Positions 44,401-54,474 of a DNA stretch of 64,000 nt are shown here, in pieces. Made by a program: the position numbers and the translations under genes. The stretch's first letter is position 1. Each line of letters starts with the position of its first letter. Under the pieces are notes generated by a model that worked only from the letters and a program-made list of their open reading frames with translations, did no database searches and was not told where the DNA came from. Origin of the DNA: Allolobophora icterica (Eukaryota; Annelida; Clitellata; Crassiclitellata; Lumbricidae); contig OY744615.1 in NCBI GenBank assembly GCA_963556255.1, positions 18,497,577 to 18,561,576 of the forward strand. Direction: 5' to 3'.

Positions 44401-44649
44401 AAAAGAGCAGAGTCAGACCCAGAGATCGAACTGTATAGTATTGCCTGTCTTAAGCGGCCAATCCTGAATCTCCTCTGATAGGAACGTTCACTATGGAAGA
44501 GATAGAGAAGAGCCATTTTACGTTGAAAGCACACAAAGCAGTGACTCGGGGGTGGCTCCAGACGGGCAGTGGGCTGGAGTCACCACCACACGAGAAACCC
44601 GCCCGGCGCGTCGAGAGTGCAGGCGTCCGGGCGGGCGCAGAACGCCACA
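41442..44649 (+). repeat. 3' LTR, 3208 bp
   Basis: It equals the 5' LTR as far as I read, except for a 7 bp insertion (TACGATG, 44123-44129) and a cluster of small differences in its last 120 bases. High identity implies a young insertion. TATA-type sequence at 41759-41767. Confidence 0.93.
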
Positions 44650-44671
44650 TATATATATATATATATATATA
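44648..44671. repeat. (TA)n microsatellite at the insertion site
   Basis: About 11 TA units directly follow the 3' LTR. This is probably the target; the left flank is also TA-rich. Confidence 0.95.
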
Positions 44672-45197
44672 AACAATTTTTACTAGGCCTATGTAGTGAG
44701 ATCACGTGAAGGATAAATGCCATTATGACGTCATTAGGAGATGAACAATAGTACTATTCTACAACGATCAGGATTGCCAGGGCTCGTCGCGAAAATCTCT
44801 GAAATTCTGTAACGGCTGCTTAATCTATGCTGATCAGCTCTTTGGAACAAACCCTAAAAATCCCTACTATTTCCCCCATCCTCAGAAAACGCTCGACGCT
44901 GCAGGAGAAAGGTAGGCGCAATATAGGAACCAGCAGCTCACCATGACAGCGGATGGAAGAGTACGATGGCCATGAATATCCAAGAGGGAGTGGCATAGCA
45001 CCTTTAAGTCCAAGAGGCATCGCCAGACCAAAGCAGAAATCCTGTAGCAGATTTGCTGATGTGGTTCTATCACACACTCTATTATATTCAGCTAATATAT
45101 AGAGTATGTGGTTCTATTACTGAAAGCTTATCCTGGAATGCTTAATACAAGGCGGCAGCACAATGCAGGATTCTACTCAGTCCGTCATATATCAACC
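44672..45197. other. Unassigned DNA
   Basis: Apart from a short AT hairpin near 45075-45110, nothing recognisable. Confidence 0.5.
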
Positions 45198-45665
45198 CAG
45201 CATTTATATAGCGTCCTTCAAGGAAACTATTCAGAGGTGCTCCCAGCCCAACTCCAGCGAAAGAGAACAGTCTTCATAGCAGAGAAGAAAGCGATGGACG
45301 AGTCTCGACGAAGAGACCGCAGCTCAGAAGGAAGCCATTCCAAATGTTGGGTCCAACGACGATAAAAGCGCGCTGCTGCATACAGTGCATAGTAGCGGTG
45401 CATACTAAAGGAACAGAGAGGTCACCATGGGTGGCAGAGCGAAGAGAGCGGTGACCAGGTAGAACAAAGGCACGAGAACAGAGGTCGCGCAGATAGAAGG
45501 GAGCACGGCCAAGCTGACATTGCCAGACAATGGAGGCAACCCGATAGACAATGCGTTACGAGAGTGGTATTAAACCAGTGGAGGTCATCTCGCATGTATT
45601 CGGAGACATGGCCAAATTTAGGAATGCGCCCGACCAAGCACGCAGCGGAGCGCAGTACGCGTTCG
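45198..45665 (-). mobile_element. Minus-strand LINE/SINE family copy, about 470 bp
   Basis: Its 3' end on the minus strand is the CTATATAAAT tail (45198-45215) followed inward by 'tattcagaggtgctccca'. The body has 'ggaagccattccaaatgttgggtc', also echoed at 2460-2500 and 27230. The right edge meets the satellite-like monomer near 45665. Confidence 0.6.
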
Positions 45666-45667
45666 AG

Positions 45668-46028
45668 GCACATCGAAATTTGCGACATCGAAAAAAAATG
45701 CGCCGTGCCATGGCATAATCCCTGCTTAAAAGATAGGAAATATGCTAAAGCATGCGCCTCTAAAACCGAATCGCTCCGATTCAGTTTCAAGTTACAGATT
45801 CGGATAGAGGCCGAAAAATCCGGAACTTTGCGTACCTACAAGGCATACTCCTGACCGTAAATAAAGAAACTACAGCGATTATTCATGTTTAGCCCTTTTC
45901 AGCCCTCATTTCAATTCCACGACAGATTTAGACGATTTTTCAACGGAAATGGATACGAAAACGACTCTACCACGATATGGCATCAAAAACATCGACATGT
46001 CTTCATACACGATCACACTGCATACAGT
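45668..46028 (-). repeat. Inverted, diverged single monomer of the 628 bp satellite
   Basis: The reverse complement matches satellite positions from the poly-T/GCGCC block through 'cctatcttttaagcagg', 'gattcgg', 'gcctctatccgaatctg', 'tttctttatttacgg', 'gggctaaac' and 'gtggtagagtcgttt'. Divergence is perhaps 15%, and it covers a bit over half a monomer. Confidence 0.88.
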
Positions 46029-47465
46029 TAATGAGAGCTCACCGTTTCACGACGATCACCAATGCTCATCGACACGAAAATCGTGTACGTCTCTCTCTGT
46101 GTGGCGCTACAGTGCGGTCGCAAGGCCTCGGCGACCACCTGCGGTGCCAGTCCCAAGCCTGGAGAAGGCGGAGGGCAACCAACCGCTACTATACGACGGC
46201 GCGAGTCGAACTTACTTTTTGACATAGTTAATTGCAAGAGAGCGTTTGGCCACGCTAAGATTAACGTCGTATTCAGACACCTTATTGGCCCGTTTCTTTG
46301 ACTGTTGTTCTCTGTGCAAAGCGAACGTACGTACGTACGTACGTACGTATGTACAATCGTACCTACATACCTACTTCGGTCCGTGTACTTACTGAGGTTT
46401 TTTGAGAAACGTCAACTTATTTACTTCAGTTTTTCCGAAACTTAATTCGCACTACATATATTGCCCTTGTGTCTTTCGGACGATGGCGATTGGCTGGCGT
46501 CTATTTTAATGAGAGCTCACCGTTTCACGACGATCACCAATGCTCATCGACACGAAAATCGTGACGTCTCTCTCGGTGTTGCGCTGCAGTGCGGTCGCAA
46601 GGCCTCGGCGACCACGTGTGGTGCCAGTCCCAAGCCTAGAGAAGGCTGAGGGCGACCAACCGCTACCATACGACGGCGCGAGTCGAACTTACTTTTTTAC
46701 ATAGTAAATTGCAAGAGAGCGTTTGGCCACGCTAAGATTAACGTCGTATTCAGACACCTAATTGGCCCGTTTCTTAGACTGTTGTTCTCTGTGCAAAGCG
46801 AACGTACGTACGTACGTACATACCTACTTCGGTCCGTGTACTTCGTGAGGTTTTTTGAGAAACGTCAACTTACTTACATCAGTTTTTCCGAAACCTAATT
46901 CGCACCATACGTATATAATAGTGCCCTTGTGTCTTTCGGACGATGGCGATTGGCTGGCGTCTATTTTAATGAGAGCTCACCGTTTCACGACGATCAACAA
47001 ATGTTCATCGACACGAAAATCGTTACGTCTCTCTCGGTGTTGCGCTACAGTGCGGTCGCAATGCCTCGGCGTCCACCTGCGGTGCCAGTCCCAAGCCTGG
47101 AGAAGGCGGAGGGCAACCAACCGCTACTATACGACGGCGCGAGTCGAACTTACTTTTTTACATAGTTAATTGCAAGAGAGCGTTTGGCCACGCTAAGATT
47201 AACGTCGTATTCAGACACCTAATTGGCCCGTTTCTTAAACGGTTGTTCTCTGTGCAATGCGAACGTACGTAAGTACGTACGCACGTACGTGCGTACATCC
47301 CTACTTCGGTCCGTGTACTTACTGAGGGTTTTTGAGAAACGTCAACTTATTTACTTCAGTTTTTCCGAAACTTAATTCGCACTATATATAGTGCCCTTGT
47401 GTCTTTCGGACGATGGCGATTGGCTGGCGTTTATTTTAGTGAGAGCTCACCGTTTCACGACGATG
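46029..47465. repeat. Tandem array of ~470 bp units, about three copies
   Basis: Unit starts (tgagagctcaccgtttcacg) are at 46029, 46507, 46967 and a partial at 47437, so spacings are 478, 460 and 470. Each has a GC-rich block ('ggtgccagtcccaagcct.gagaaggc') and a variable (ACGT)n palindromic run (46321-46348, 46802-46820, 47264-47295). Frames in it do not persist between units. Confidence 0.92.
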
Positions 47466-47989
47466 AGTGAAATTTAAGGTTAGAATAATAATTATATTAG
47501 GCCCTATAAGGAAATCGATAAGTGGCGTAATTAGGCGTTCATATGCCACGGCCAGTACCATATTTTTCAATCTACAAGTGTTTTAGGAATGCGAAATCTC
47601 ACTACAAACTGACCTGTTTCTATCTCTCCCCATGTCTTTCACTCTGACTTTGTGCCTGACCCCTGTGGATCTTGATCTGGAACCAGTTTAAACTCTACTT
47701 GTCTAAAAATGTTTGTTTTGACACCTAAGCGCCTGTGAATAAACAAACACTTCGGACGCTGTAGGACTCAATTACGAGAGAAGTCTGTTGTTGTGTAAGT
47801 TCACTTTGAGAAAATAGGCTATGCCTTTTGTTGTGTCACTACCATCTATACATATAATATCCATACAGTGTCCGTCCGACGATAAACGCTACGTCACAAA
47901 CGGGTTCTGTTCTTTTGTGAAACATAAACCGTTTGTCTTGACGACGGCGATAACCAACGATACAATATAGGCCTATAATATGACGTCAT
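47466..47989. other. Unassigned DNA
   Basis: No supported feature was seen. Confidence 0.5.
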
Positions 47990-48066
47990 AATATGACGGA
48001 AAAATACACTAGTTATGATATATAATTTCAAATTTAGAGAAGAAAGGCGCATTGTTACGTCACTTC
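47990..48066. repeat. Single CRE-like unit of the 26.5 kb array family
   Basis: 'aaatttagagaagaaaggcgcattgTTACGTCActtcaaac' matches the consensus of 26508-27196. Confidence 0.7.
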
Positions 48067-48319
48067 AAACAAACACGTGTGTTATTAGAAAGATACGTCT
48101 AATACTGATTTCTTTTGCCTTTGGTACACGGCATGCATGAGCAACGATAAAGAGGGAGCTAATATCGGCGAAAGTTCCGAGCTGGATTCGGAAGTTTGTC
48201 GTCTGGGACATTGGAATCTTTCTGGACGAAGATCTATTGAAGGTTGACGACGTCAACTCTCTATTCTTTTACCTTTTGCGCCAGATCAGGATCGTTCGGT
48301 GGAATTTATTGCATGATGA

Positions 48320-48885
48320 TGTTGCGACCCTCGTTCATTTCTTCATCTTCACTCGGTTGGACTCTTGCAACGCTGTCCTTGCAGGCTTGCTAAAGGTCAA
48401 AATTCCTTAGTTTCAGTCTTTCCTTAACTGCGCTGTTCGGGTCGCGGCCAATCTGCCGAAGTTCTCGATGTTTAAAATTACATGCGACTTACTTTGTACT
48501 GGCTTCCGGTTGAGGATTAATAGCGTTAAATATCCTTCTCCTCGGCCGAACACTGATGGTCGATTAGGTCCCATAATACATCAGGGAGCTGTGTGCTCCT
48601 GTATCGAGCCAGCCAGGTAGACGAACAATGCGCTCTTCAGCTAGTGGAGGTCTGTTAGTCCCACGCTCCCGTATAGCAATTCGCTCACAACGATCCTTCT
48701 CATGTATTGGACCCCGTCTTCATAAAACAGTCTCGCACTTGAAATTGGGACTTTACCGCCACAAATGGATCAGAAGACATTTCCAGCTCATCTTAAGAAG
48801 CAGCCTTTCAAATCGGTTTGACATCCTTGCTACGACGCCTCTGTGAGGTTCTTGCAACGCACGATATAAATGTTCAGATACATAC
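48320..48885 (+). pseudogene. L2-type LINE ORF2 C-terminal remnant
   Basis: Across three frames the plus strand reads TRLDSCNAVLAGLLKV (the 'SRLDYCNALLAGLP' signature), QSFLNCAVRVAANLPK, TLYWLPVED (the 'LHWLPV..R' signature) and ends with a tail carrying CGATATAAATG. These motifs in this order follow the RT domain in L2/CR1 LINEs. Frameshifts and stops show it is dead. Confidence 0.8.
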
Positions 48886-48914
48886 AATCATATATATGTT
48901 ACAGGCAATTCGTA

Positions 48915-49030
48915 AAACCAGGGATTTTGTAAAATCCCTGAAATTTTTAGGTACTTTGTAAAATCCCTGATTCACTCAGGCACTTTACAAAATCCCTGAA
49001 AAAACCAGGGATTTTGTAAAATCCCTGAAA
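48915..49030. repeat. Palindromic motif cluster in the left inverted repeat
   Basis: AGGGATTTTGTAAAATCCCT, a perfect palindrome around GT, occurs twice (about 48920 and 49008), with two partial copies between. The right arm holds the mirror set (50215-50315). Confidence 0.9.
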
Positions 49031-49112
49031 TCAGAAGACGAAAATTTGACAGATTGCCTGAAATGAAAATGACGAACATAATCGAAGTTTATTACGCAAA
49101 CAAACCCTATTT

Positions 49113-49424
49113 TCAAGTGATCGACAGTTTAAGATGGTATTTTATTTTAAGTTTAGTTCTCATGTTGTACAACCAGGAGTTTTGTAAAATGTCTGACAGT
49201 TTTTTATGCATGTTCTTATTATATATGTTCTTCCCACCAGTAGGAATGATCGCAATACAGTTATCTGATGTCACTAACCGTTTTAGGATGTAGTACTCTC
49301 TGTTGGTCTTTGTTGTTGTATCCTTCATCGCTTCTTTCAGCTCATCAATCAAATCGAAGTACGTTTCCTTCTTCATCAGCGCTGTTTTCTTATCGGCATT
49401 GTACATAACAAGCAACTGTTCCAT
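49113..49424 (-). CDS. KRBA2-like transposase N-terminal fragment (103 aa)
   Basis: The frame starts MEQLLVMYNADKK and contains a helix YFDLIDELKEAM, then KTNREYYILKR. In my memory of the family, proteins annotated 'KRAB-A domain-containing protein 2-like' in many invertebrates start this way and continue into a zinc-binding and DDE integrase core. Here similarity ends after 'YYILKR', and the last 30 residues run into the left inverted repeat, so no catalytic core remains. The start is supported by similarity and is the first ATG of the frame. A truncated product might act as a repressor or be unused. No search was possible. Confidence 0.5.
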   Translation of the reverse strand: MEQLLVMYNADKKTALMKKETYFDLIDELKEAMKDTTTKTNREYYILKRLVTSDNCIAIIPTGGKNIYNKNMHKKLSDILQNSWLYNMRTKLKIKYHLKLSIT

Positions 49425-49649
49425 AAATTTTACCTATGTCATATTATGCTCACTATCCATTTTGTTTAGAACTGACCTAACCAAAGGATAACCAGAAATG
49501 AAATAGTTCTTGCTGGGTTTTAATTTATAGCAAGGGTACTCGTCTGACCACAGTTAATCTCAGTCAATCGGAAAATATTTCGGTCAACTTCTAATTGTTG
49601 CGAGGCACATCAGAGTTATAAGTAAATAGACAATCAAAGTTCTCTAGCT

Positions 49650-49920
49650 GAGTTCTGCGAAACAAATAGGGTCAAATTTTTCAAACGGAAAGTGCAGTTG
49701 TCGAGCCGTATTGTTTACTAATTTGTGAAGTATCAACAACTTCAATTGTCCTGCAACTTCAAAGTCTACTGAGTGCTGCAAGACAAATAGCTGCAAATTT
49801 TTCAAAGGGAAAGTAAAGTTGTCGAGCCGGATTGTTTATTAATTTGTGATGTATCAACAACTTCAATTAATTTGCAACTTCAAAGTTAAAATTTTTCAAA
49901 GGGAAAGTCAAGTGTCGAAA
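49650..49920. repeat. ~121 bp tandem repeat inside the transposon
   Basis: Two full units and a partial third share 'caaatttttcaaa.ggaaagt', 'gttgtcgagccg.attgttta.taatttgtga.gtatcaacaacttcaatt'. Confidence 0.88.
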
Positions 49921-49949
49921 CCATTTGAGTATGTCGTGTGACAACAAAA

Positions 49950-50131
49950 ACTGATGTAGAACTAAACTTAAAATAAAATACCATCTAAAAATGGTAATCG
50001 TTTGAAAATAAAACTTTTTTGCATAATAAACTGTCAGACATTTTACAAAATTCCTGGTTGTACAACATGAGAACTAAACTTAAAATAAAATATCATCTTA
50101 AACTGTCGATCCCTTGAAAATAATAGGGTTT
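49950..50131. repeat. Duplicated segment at the inner edge of the right arm
   Basis: 'gaactaaacttaaaataaaata.catct' and 'ttgaaaata' occur at 49952-50013 and again at 50067-50131. Confidence 0.75.
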
Positions 50132-50340
50132 GTTTGCGTAATAAACTTCGATTATGTTCGTCATTTTCATTTCAGGCAATCTGTCAAATTTTCGTCGTCT
50201 GATTTCAGAGATTTTACAAAATCCCTGGTTTTTTCAGGGATTTTGTAAAGTGCCTGAGTGAATCAGGGATTTTACAAAGTACCTAAAAATTTCAGGGATT
50301 TTACAAAATCCGTGGTTTTACGAATTGCCTGTAACATATA

Positions 50341-50650
50341 CATAATTAACAATTTAAATTTATGTAATTGTCTCGTCACTATAAATATAATTAAAACTTT
50401 AAATTTAGCAAAAAAACTATTGTTACGGCTTCAATTATGAAGCATGTCTCTTATTAAAATTGTCGAATAAAGGCCTATTGTTACGTCACTTTGATTAACC
50501 TATGAAACAAATCTATTGTTAATATTTGAACCTTCCAATTTAGAGAATAAAGGCCTATTGCGACGTCCGTTCAATCAGTATAGAACACCTCTGTAATTTA
50601 AAGAATAAAGACCTATTGTTACGTCATTTCAATTATGAAGGAAGTCTATT
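50341..50650. repeat. CRE-like unit array, four copies
   Basis: Units of about 75-80 bp with 'aataaaggcctattgTTACGTCA' variants; same family as 26508-27196. It begins right at the transposon's right edge. Confidence 0.8.
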
Positions 50651-51690
50651 ATACGAGTATTTCACTCTCGCAAAACGCAAGTTCGTTAGCGGGGAAAGCA
50701 GCTCGTAATAAGGAATGCAAATGCGCTGCTATTTCACAGACACACCATTGCGTCCCTGTTGCAGTGGAAACCGCAGGAAGTTGGCACACCGAGTCAGTGC
50801 GAGACCAGCCATCTGCTCCAGCGCATGTCAGTCGCCCTTGAAATTGGAGACTGAATAAGCAAATTTTGAGATTATGATTACGGCCAGAAGGTTGAGCTAT
50901 AAATGTATGATTTAACCAGGCAAAGAAGAATCTTACAGCGACGATAAGAAATGATACATCGGGAAGAAAGGAGCCAACTTATCGGGAGTGGACATATTAA
51001 CATTGTCCAAAAGCTTGTACCTTGAGGAATTCATACTGAATTTTCGGAACATTTGTTATAAAATTAAAGCACTTTTGTTGCAAAACTATACAATAGCATT
51101 TCGCGAAAAAGCGCCTATAAGATTTCAATGCATCGGGTAGTATCTTAATTTGGCCTTAATACATCGTGTGTTATATTACAGATTAAAGCACGCTGAGTCC
51201 GAGCTGAGGTTGAATTGATTAGACACTAAGATCGATATTCTTGGTCTTGCAAAACGTCATTCTCCGGCTGATCCAGGAAGCTACACGTGGTCTCTTCTTT
51301 CCTGAGGTCAATTTAATGCACCGATACGATGCTGTCACCCTTCAACACTCAGGCTGAGAGAAAGCGATACGTCAAATGATTTGCTTGAACGATGCAACAC
51401 AAAAGGAAAATGTTGAGAGCAAGGACGTCATATTGCAGACTCAAGAATGTCTTACTTGAATCAAAAGACAAGTTTCTTCCACCGACCAAAAGCTGCTGCC
51501 TTTGATTGATAGCCCCAGCATACGTTGTTAGCGAGTTGCAGTCATTGTTGAAAGATGAAGACATCTTGCTAATATCTCTCATGTTGTAACTACTGAGAAT
51601 ATTGATGTAATTGTATACTTATAGCTACGCCAGCCAATCTTCTTCCTCTTTCCTGCCTCAATTCATTCCATTTTATAGCAGTCGATCAGT
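50651..51690. other. Unassigned DNA
   Basis: Short frames (50635-50841 plus, 51349-51582 minus) show no recognised motif or splice context. Confidence 0.5.
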
Positions 51691-51694
51691 GAGA

Positions 51695-51775
51695 AAATTT
51701 GCATAGCGCCTATTGAAAACATTTCCTCCAAAGCAGCGCACCCATACAATCCTCGGCGAAAGAGAACAGAATAAT
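51695..51775 (-). mobile_element. Decayed LINE/SINE tail
   Basis: 'catagcgcctattgaaaacatttcctcc..agcgcaccca..cctcggcgaaagagaacag' parallels 45205-45275. Confidence 0.4.
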
Positions 51776-51929
51776 AAACGTCTATAATAGGTGCATGGAG
51801 TGCAAACTATGGAGACATAGTTCCATAGTGGAAGTTCATTCAATCTCTAAAATCTTCAGTTACCTTTCATATACGTAGCGTTGCAATTAATTCAGCTCAA
51901 CACACAATTGTAAATTTAAGTTGTATACG

Positions 51930-52063
51930 TACGTATGTATGTATGTATGTATGTATGTATGTATGTATGTATGTATGTATGTATGTATGTATGTATGTAT
52001 GTATGTATGTATGTATGTATGTATGTATGTATGTATGTATGTATGTATGTATGTATGTATGTA
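51930..52063. repeat. (TATG)n microsatellite
   Basis: About 32 GTAT units; the Ile-His-Thr-Tyr frames are by-products. Confidence 0.98.
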
Positions 52064-52067
52064 GGAA

Positions 52068-52318
52068 GTGGGCGAAGAAGAGAAGGTAGATGACGAAGAG
52101 GAAGGGGAAGATGAAGAAGAAGAAGAAGAAGAAGAAGAAGAAGAAGAAGAAGAGGATGGGTACACTATGAACCCTGAGTATAGGGGAAATCCTATGTCTG
52201 TTTCCCACCCGGAAACCACGGACACCCACAGGTCATGCCTTGGTGATGAAATAATAATGACGACGTAATTGCCCCTAGAAGAATTGCCCAGTGTTACTAT
52301 GCCTAGACGTAGTAAGCG
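52068..52318 (+). pseudogene. Possible retroelement tail with poly-Glu and a PRRSKRL block
   Basis: A GAA repeat (52113-52153) is followed by 'DGYTMNPEYRGNPMSVSHPE' up to a stop at 52268, and in a second frame LPLEELPSVTMPRRSKRLSS ends at 52315. The basic block resembles PRRSERLKG in the frames at 9033 and 54028. It may be a decayed Gypsy-type Pol C-terminus. Confidence 0.3.
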
Positions 52319-54027
52319 CCTGTCGAGCGTGCCTCCTGTATAATTATTATGGTCCCGAACATAGGAGTTCGAACTCTCAGGCAATGCAAGACCGGAAGTT
52401 CCCATCCCGGCGCTCGACGACCGCCACCGCAGACAGTATTCTTCGTGGTTGACATACCACTATCAAGGAATTCGCGAAGACGCAGTGATGGCTTCAACAT
52501 TCTTGACCGTGAAGTGATGGCTGACGAAGTCTCTGTCGCATCACCTGCTGACAAAGTCTCAGCAGTCCAACAGCTAGATGGTGAGGTCTCTGCCACAGTA
52601 TATGACGGACAGTCTTCACCTAAAACCATTAGTGGTTGAAAGCGTGGCTGTATCCGACACTCTTGCACCACCATGAGTCAAATCTCTGCTGAAGAAACAC
52701 CTGCAGTCAAATAGCTGGCCGGTGGAGAAATCATCCCAATCGGTGGTGCCACTCTTGATGTGGACACAGTGTGTGATTCATCACCTCCATCAATCCTGAA
52801 GTGTTCTTGTCAAAGTTGCTACTGCCTCGGCTCGTAGTTGTCTGTGAGTGCCTTCATCTTCGCCACCCCTATCCTCATCGCTACAGTTTGGATCCCACTG
52901 GAGTGTGATGAATATATCTGCATGCGTTAAGCCAACGTCTTCGTGCATTGCTAGTAGGCCTACTTGATGAAAGTAAATCCTTTCTGTCTCGGCATGCTAA
53001 TGTTCAAAACAACAAAAATCAGATACATTTATGTAGTTTGAAATCAAAGCATGTGTCCAAATGGAAAAACTTTCAACTTCAAACCCAAACTGCATAACCC
53101 GAAGTGACAACAATATTAAACTTTACAAGTCTAATCTGCCCATATTTCACCAATTCAAGAAATGTAATAAAGAGCCTGCAATATAATTATGATGGTTCAT
53201 ATTACATGTATAGTGTAGTGTGGCGAATTGCGAAAAATCGCCGTCTTGCGCTAAATAAGTGATCTAAGGGCTGACCTAGTTTTGACAGGCGCCTGCGCGC
53301 TAAGGGAGGCTAGATGCGGCTGGTAGGCTAGATGCGCTAAGCTGATGTCAGATCAGTCAGTATTGTGCAAGGTAGCCCTCCATGACAGATGGGCGATGTT
53401 TTCCGAGGCTCGAAATTGTCGTCAAATTGCCGATTTAAGATGCAATTGTAGCGTACATTTGTGTAGTTTCGAGTATTTGGGAATCGATAAGTGAGCTGCT
53501 CAAGGTTTGATGCATTTGAGTCGAGATAACGGCAGTTTTTATCGAAAATCGACGATCCTGCGCCTGGTCTGGTGAACTCGAATCGACAGTGCATCGACTG
53601 TGAAGCTCAGCCGAAGTGATCTGTGTGCAGAGGTCGAATGTTCTCGAAAGGACAGGCAAAACCATTGATATCCTTTTTTCTAAATTTTAGAAGGTTAAAT
53701 TTGGGCCTAGAGTAATAGTTTAATCGCATATTAATTTATTTTGAATTGGGCAATCCGTGAGCAGTGAAAAGTACGTCCAGCTGTAATATTGCAATTGTTT
53801 TAATATGTCAAGCATTGCATTGCACTGGTAGCCCTCGTGAGCCGGTTGGGGCCCTTATTTGCAATTTGATTGATGTCATATGAGTTGCTAGCATTGTGTT
53901 GAAAGGGTATTGATCACTACCGCTAGTGATGTGCTGACATTTTATTGCTATATAAGTGTTTAATGAGGACTGAATAATAGATTAAAGACTGAAAGATCTT
54001 TTCTGCAATTGTAAATTTAAGTTAAAT
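52319..54027. other. Unassigned; overlapping open frames at 52303-52674
   Basis: Two long frames overlap on opposite strands at 52303-52674 (123 and 96 codons). The plus one has repeated 'VSVASPADKVSAVQ..GEVSAT' words. Neither has known domains. A TGTGGCGAATTGCG at 53219 resembles an LTR start but has no partner. Confidence 0.35.
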
Positions 54028-54474
54028 TTGCATGCATGTAGCCTACTTAGAAGCAGAGAGGAGTCAGTCCAAGGGGAGGTTCGAACCCAAGCTACTATTG
54101 ATGACCTAGACCGGATGAGCCAAGGCGAGGAGGGAGTCCCCCATGATACTCCACTTAAAACTGTGTTTGGGTCCAGTTCGAATTCTGAGGTGACCTTTCG
54201 GTCAAACCTGGATTCCAAACCGGAAGCCGGTGACAGCCGTTCAGCAATCCTGGTAGATGCTGAAAGGGCGTCTGAGAATGTAGAGTTAGGAGTAGAGAAC
54301 CCTTCCTTAGGCCTGCCTAGGCGTAGCGAAAGGTTAAAGGGTAAATCAGCCGTGTATTACAGACAAGAGGAGTTGCACCCTCTTTCAATGGAGTATTTCA
54401 CCCCTTCAGCCTTGACGCAGCACCAGGGCCTAACACAGCGCACGCCCACCCATGAAGGGGGTACGCGACAGTAG
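54028..54474 (+). CDS. Retroelement-like polyprotein tail, second copy (148 aa frame)
   Basis: From residue 12 it aligns with the minus-strand frame at 9033-9605: SVQGEVRTQ, DDLDRMS.GEEGVP, AILVDAERA, and PRRSERLKGKSAVYY (97-111). The first 11 residues differ, so the copy is 5'-truncated within the family's coding region. It ends near 'gaagggggtacgcgaca', a purine-rich stretch that resembles a polypurine tract before an LTR. No integrase or RT is present nearby. The frame stays open despite perhaps 25% divergence from the other copy, which suggests it was under protein selection before insertion. Confidence 0.45.
   Translation: MHACSLLRSREESVQGEVRTQATIDDLDRMSQGEEGVPHDTPLKTVFGSSSNSEVTFRSNLDSKPEAGDSRSAILVDAERASENVELGVENPSLGLPRRSERLKGKSAVYYRQEELHPLSMEYFTPSALTQHQGLTQRTPTHEGGTRQ

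Larger units (their letters stand above)
33930..44649 (+). mobile_element. 10.7 kb LARD-like LTR retrotransposon without gag or pol
   Basis: Two nearly identical direct repeats of 3.2 kb start TGTGGCG and end CGCCACA. A tRNA-primer-site-like TGGTACCAGAAGTGGG lies two bases after the first, and a polypurine tract AAGGTGGGGAGAG abuts the second. TATA lies on both sides (33926-33929 and 44650-44653), consistent with a 4 bp target duplication in AT-rich DNA. These are all the structural marks of an LTR retrotransposon. The 4309 bp internal domain has no frame over about 145 codons and no protease, reverse transcriptase or integrase motif. LTR size and empty interior match the LARD class. It must have moved with proteins from another element. 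Confidence 0.88.
48897..50336. mobile_element. 1.44 kb DNA transposon with 313 bp inverted repeats
   Basis: Left (48897-49209) and right (50021-50336) arms are near-perfect inverted copies starting TGTTACAGGCAATTCG. The flanks share TATA (48893-48896, 50337-50340), extending to TATATA/TATACA. The centre carries a minus-strand frame resembling the N-terminus of KRBA2-like integrase-type transposases. TGT ends plus a 4-6 bp duplication suit the Ginger/IS3EU-type integrase-like transposons. It is internally deleted and non-autonomous. Confidence 0.82.

Noticed and set aside
45060..45115. miRNA-like AT hairpin
   Set aside because: Stem of only about 14 bp, with mismatches and AT-rich composition.
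52303..52674. Gene on either strand
   Set aside because: Opposing long frames with no domains or splice signals; low-complexity Ser/Val/Ala words.
53219..53340. Second LTR starting TGTGGCGAATTGCG
   Set aside because: No CGCCACA end, no direct repeat and no primer site.
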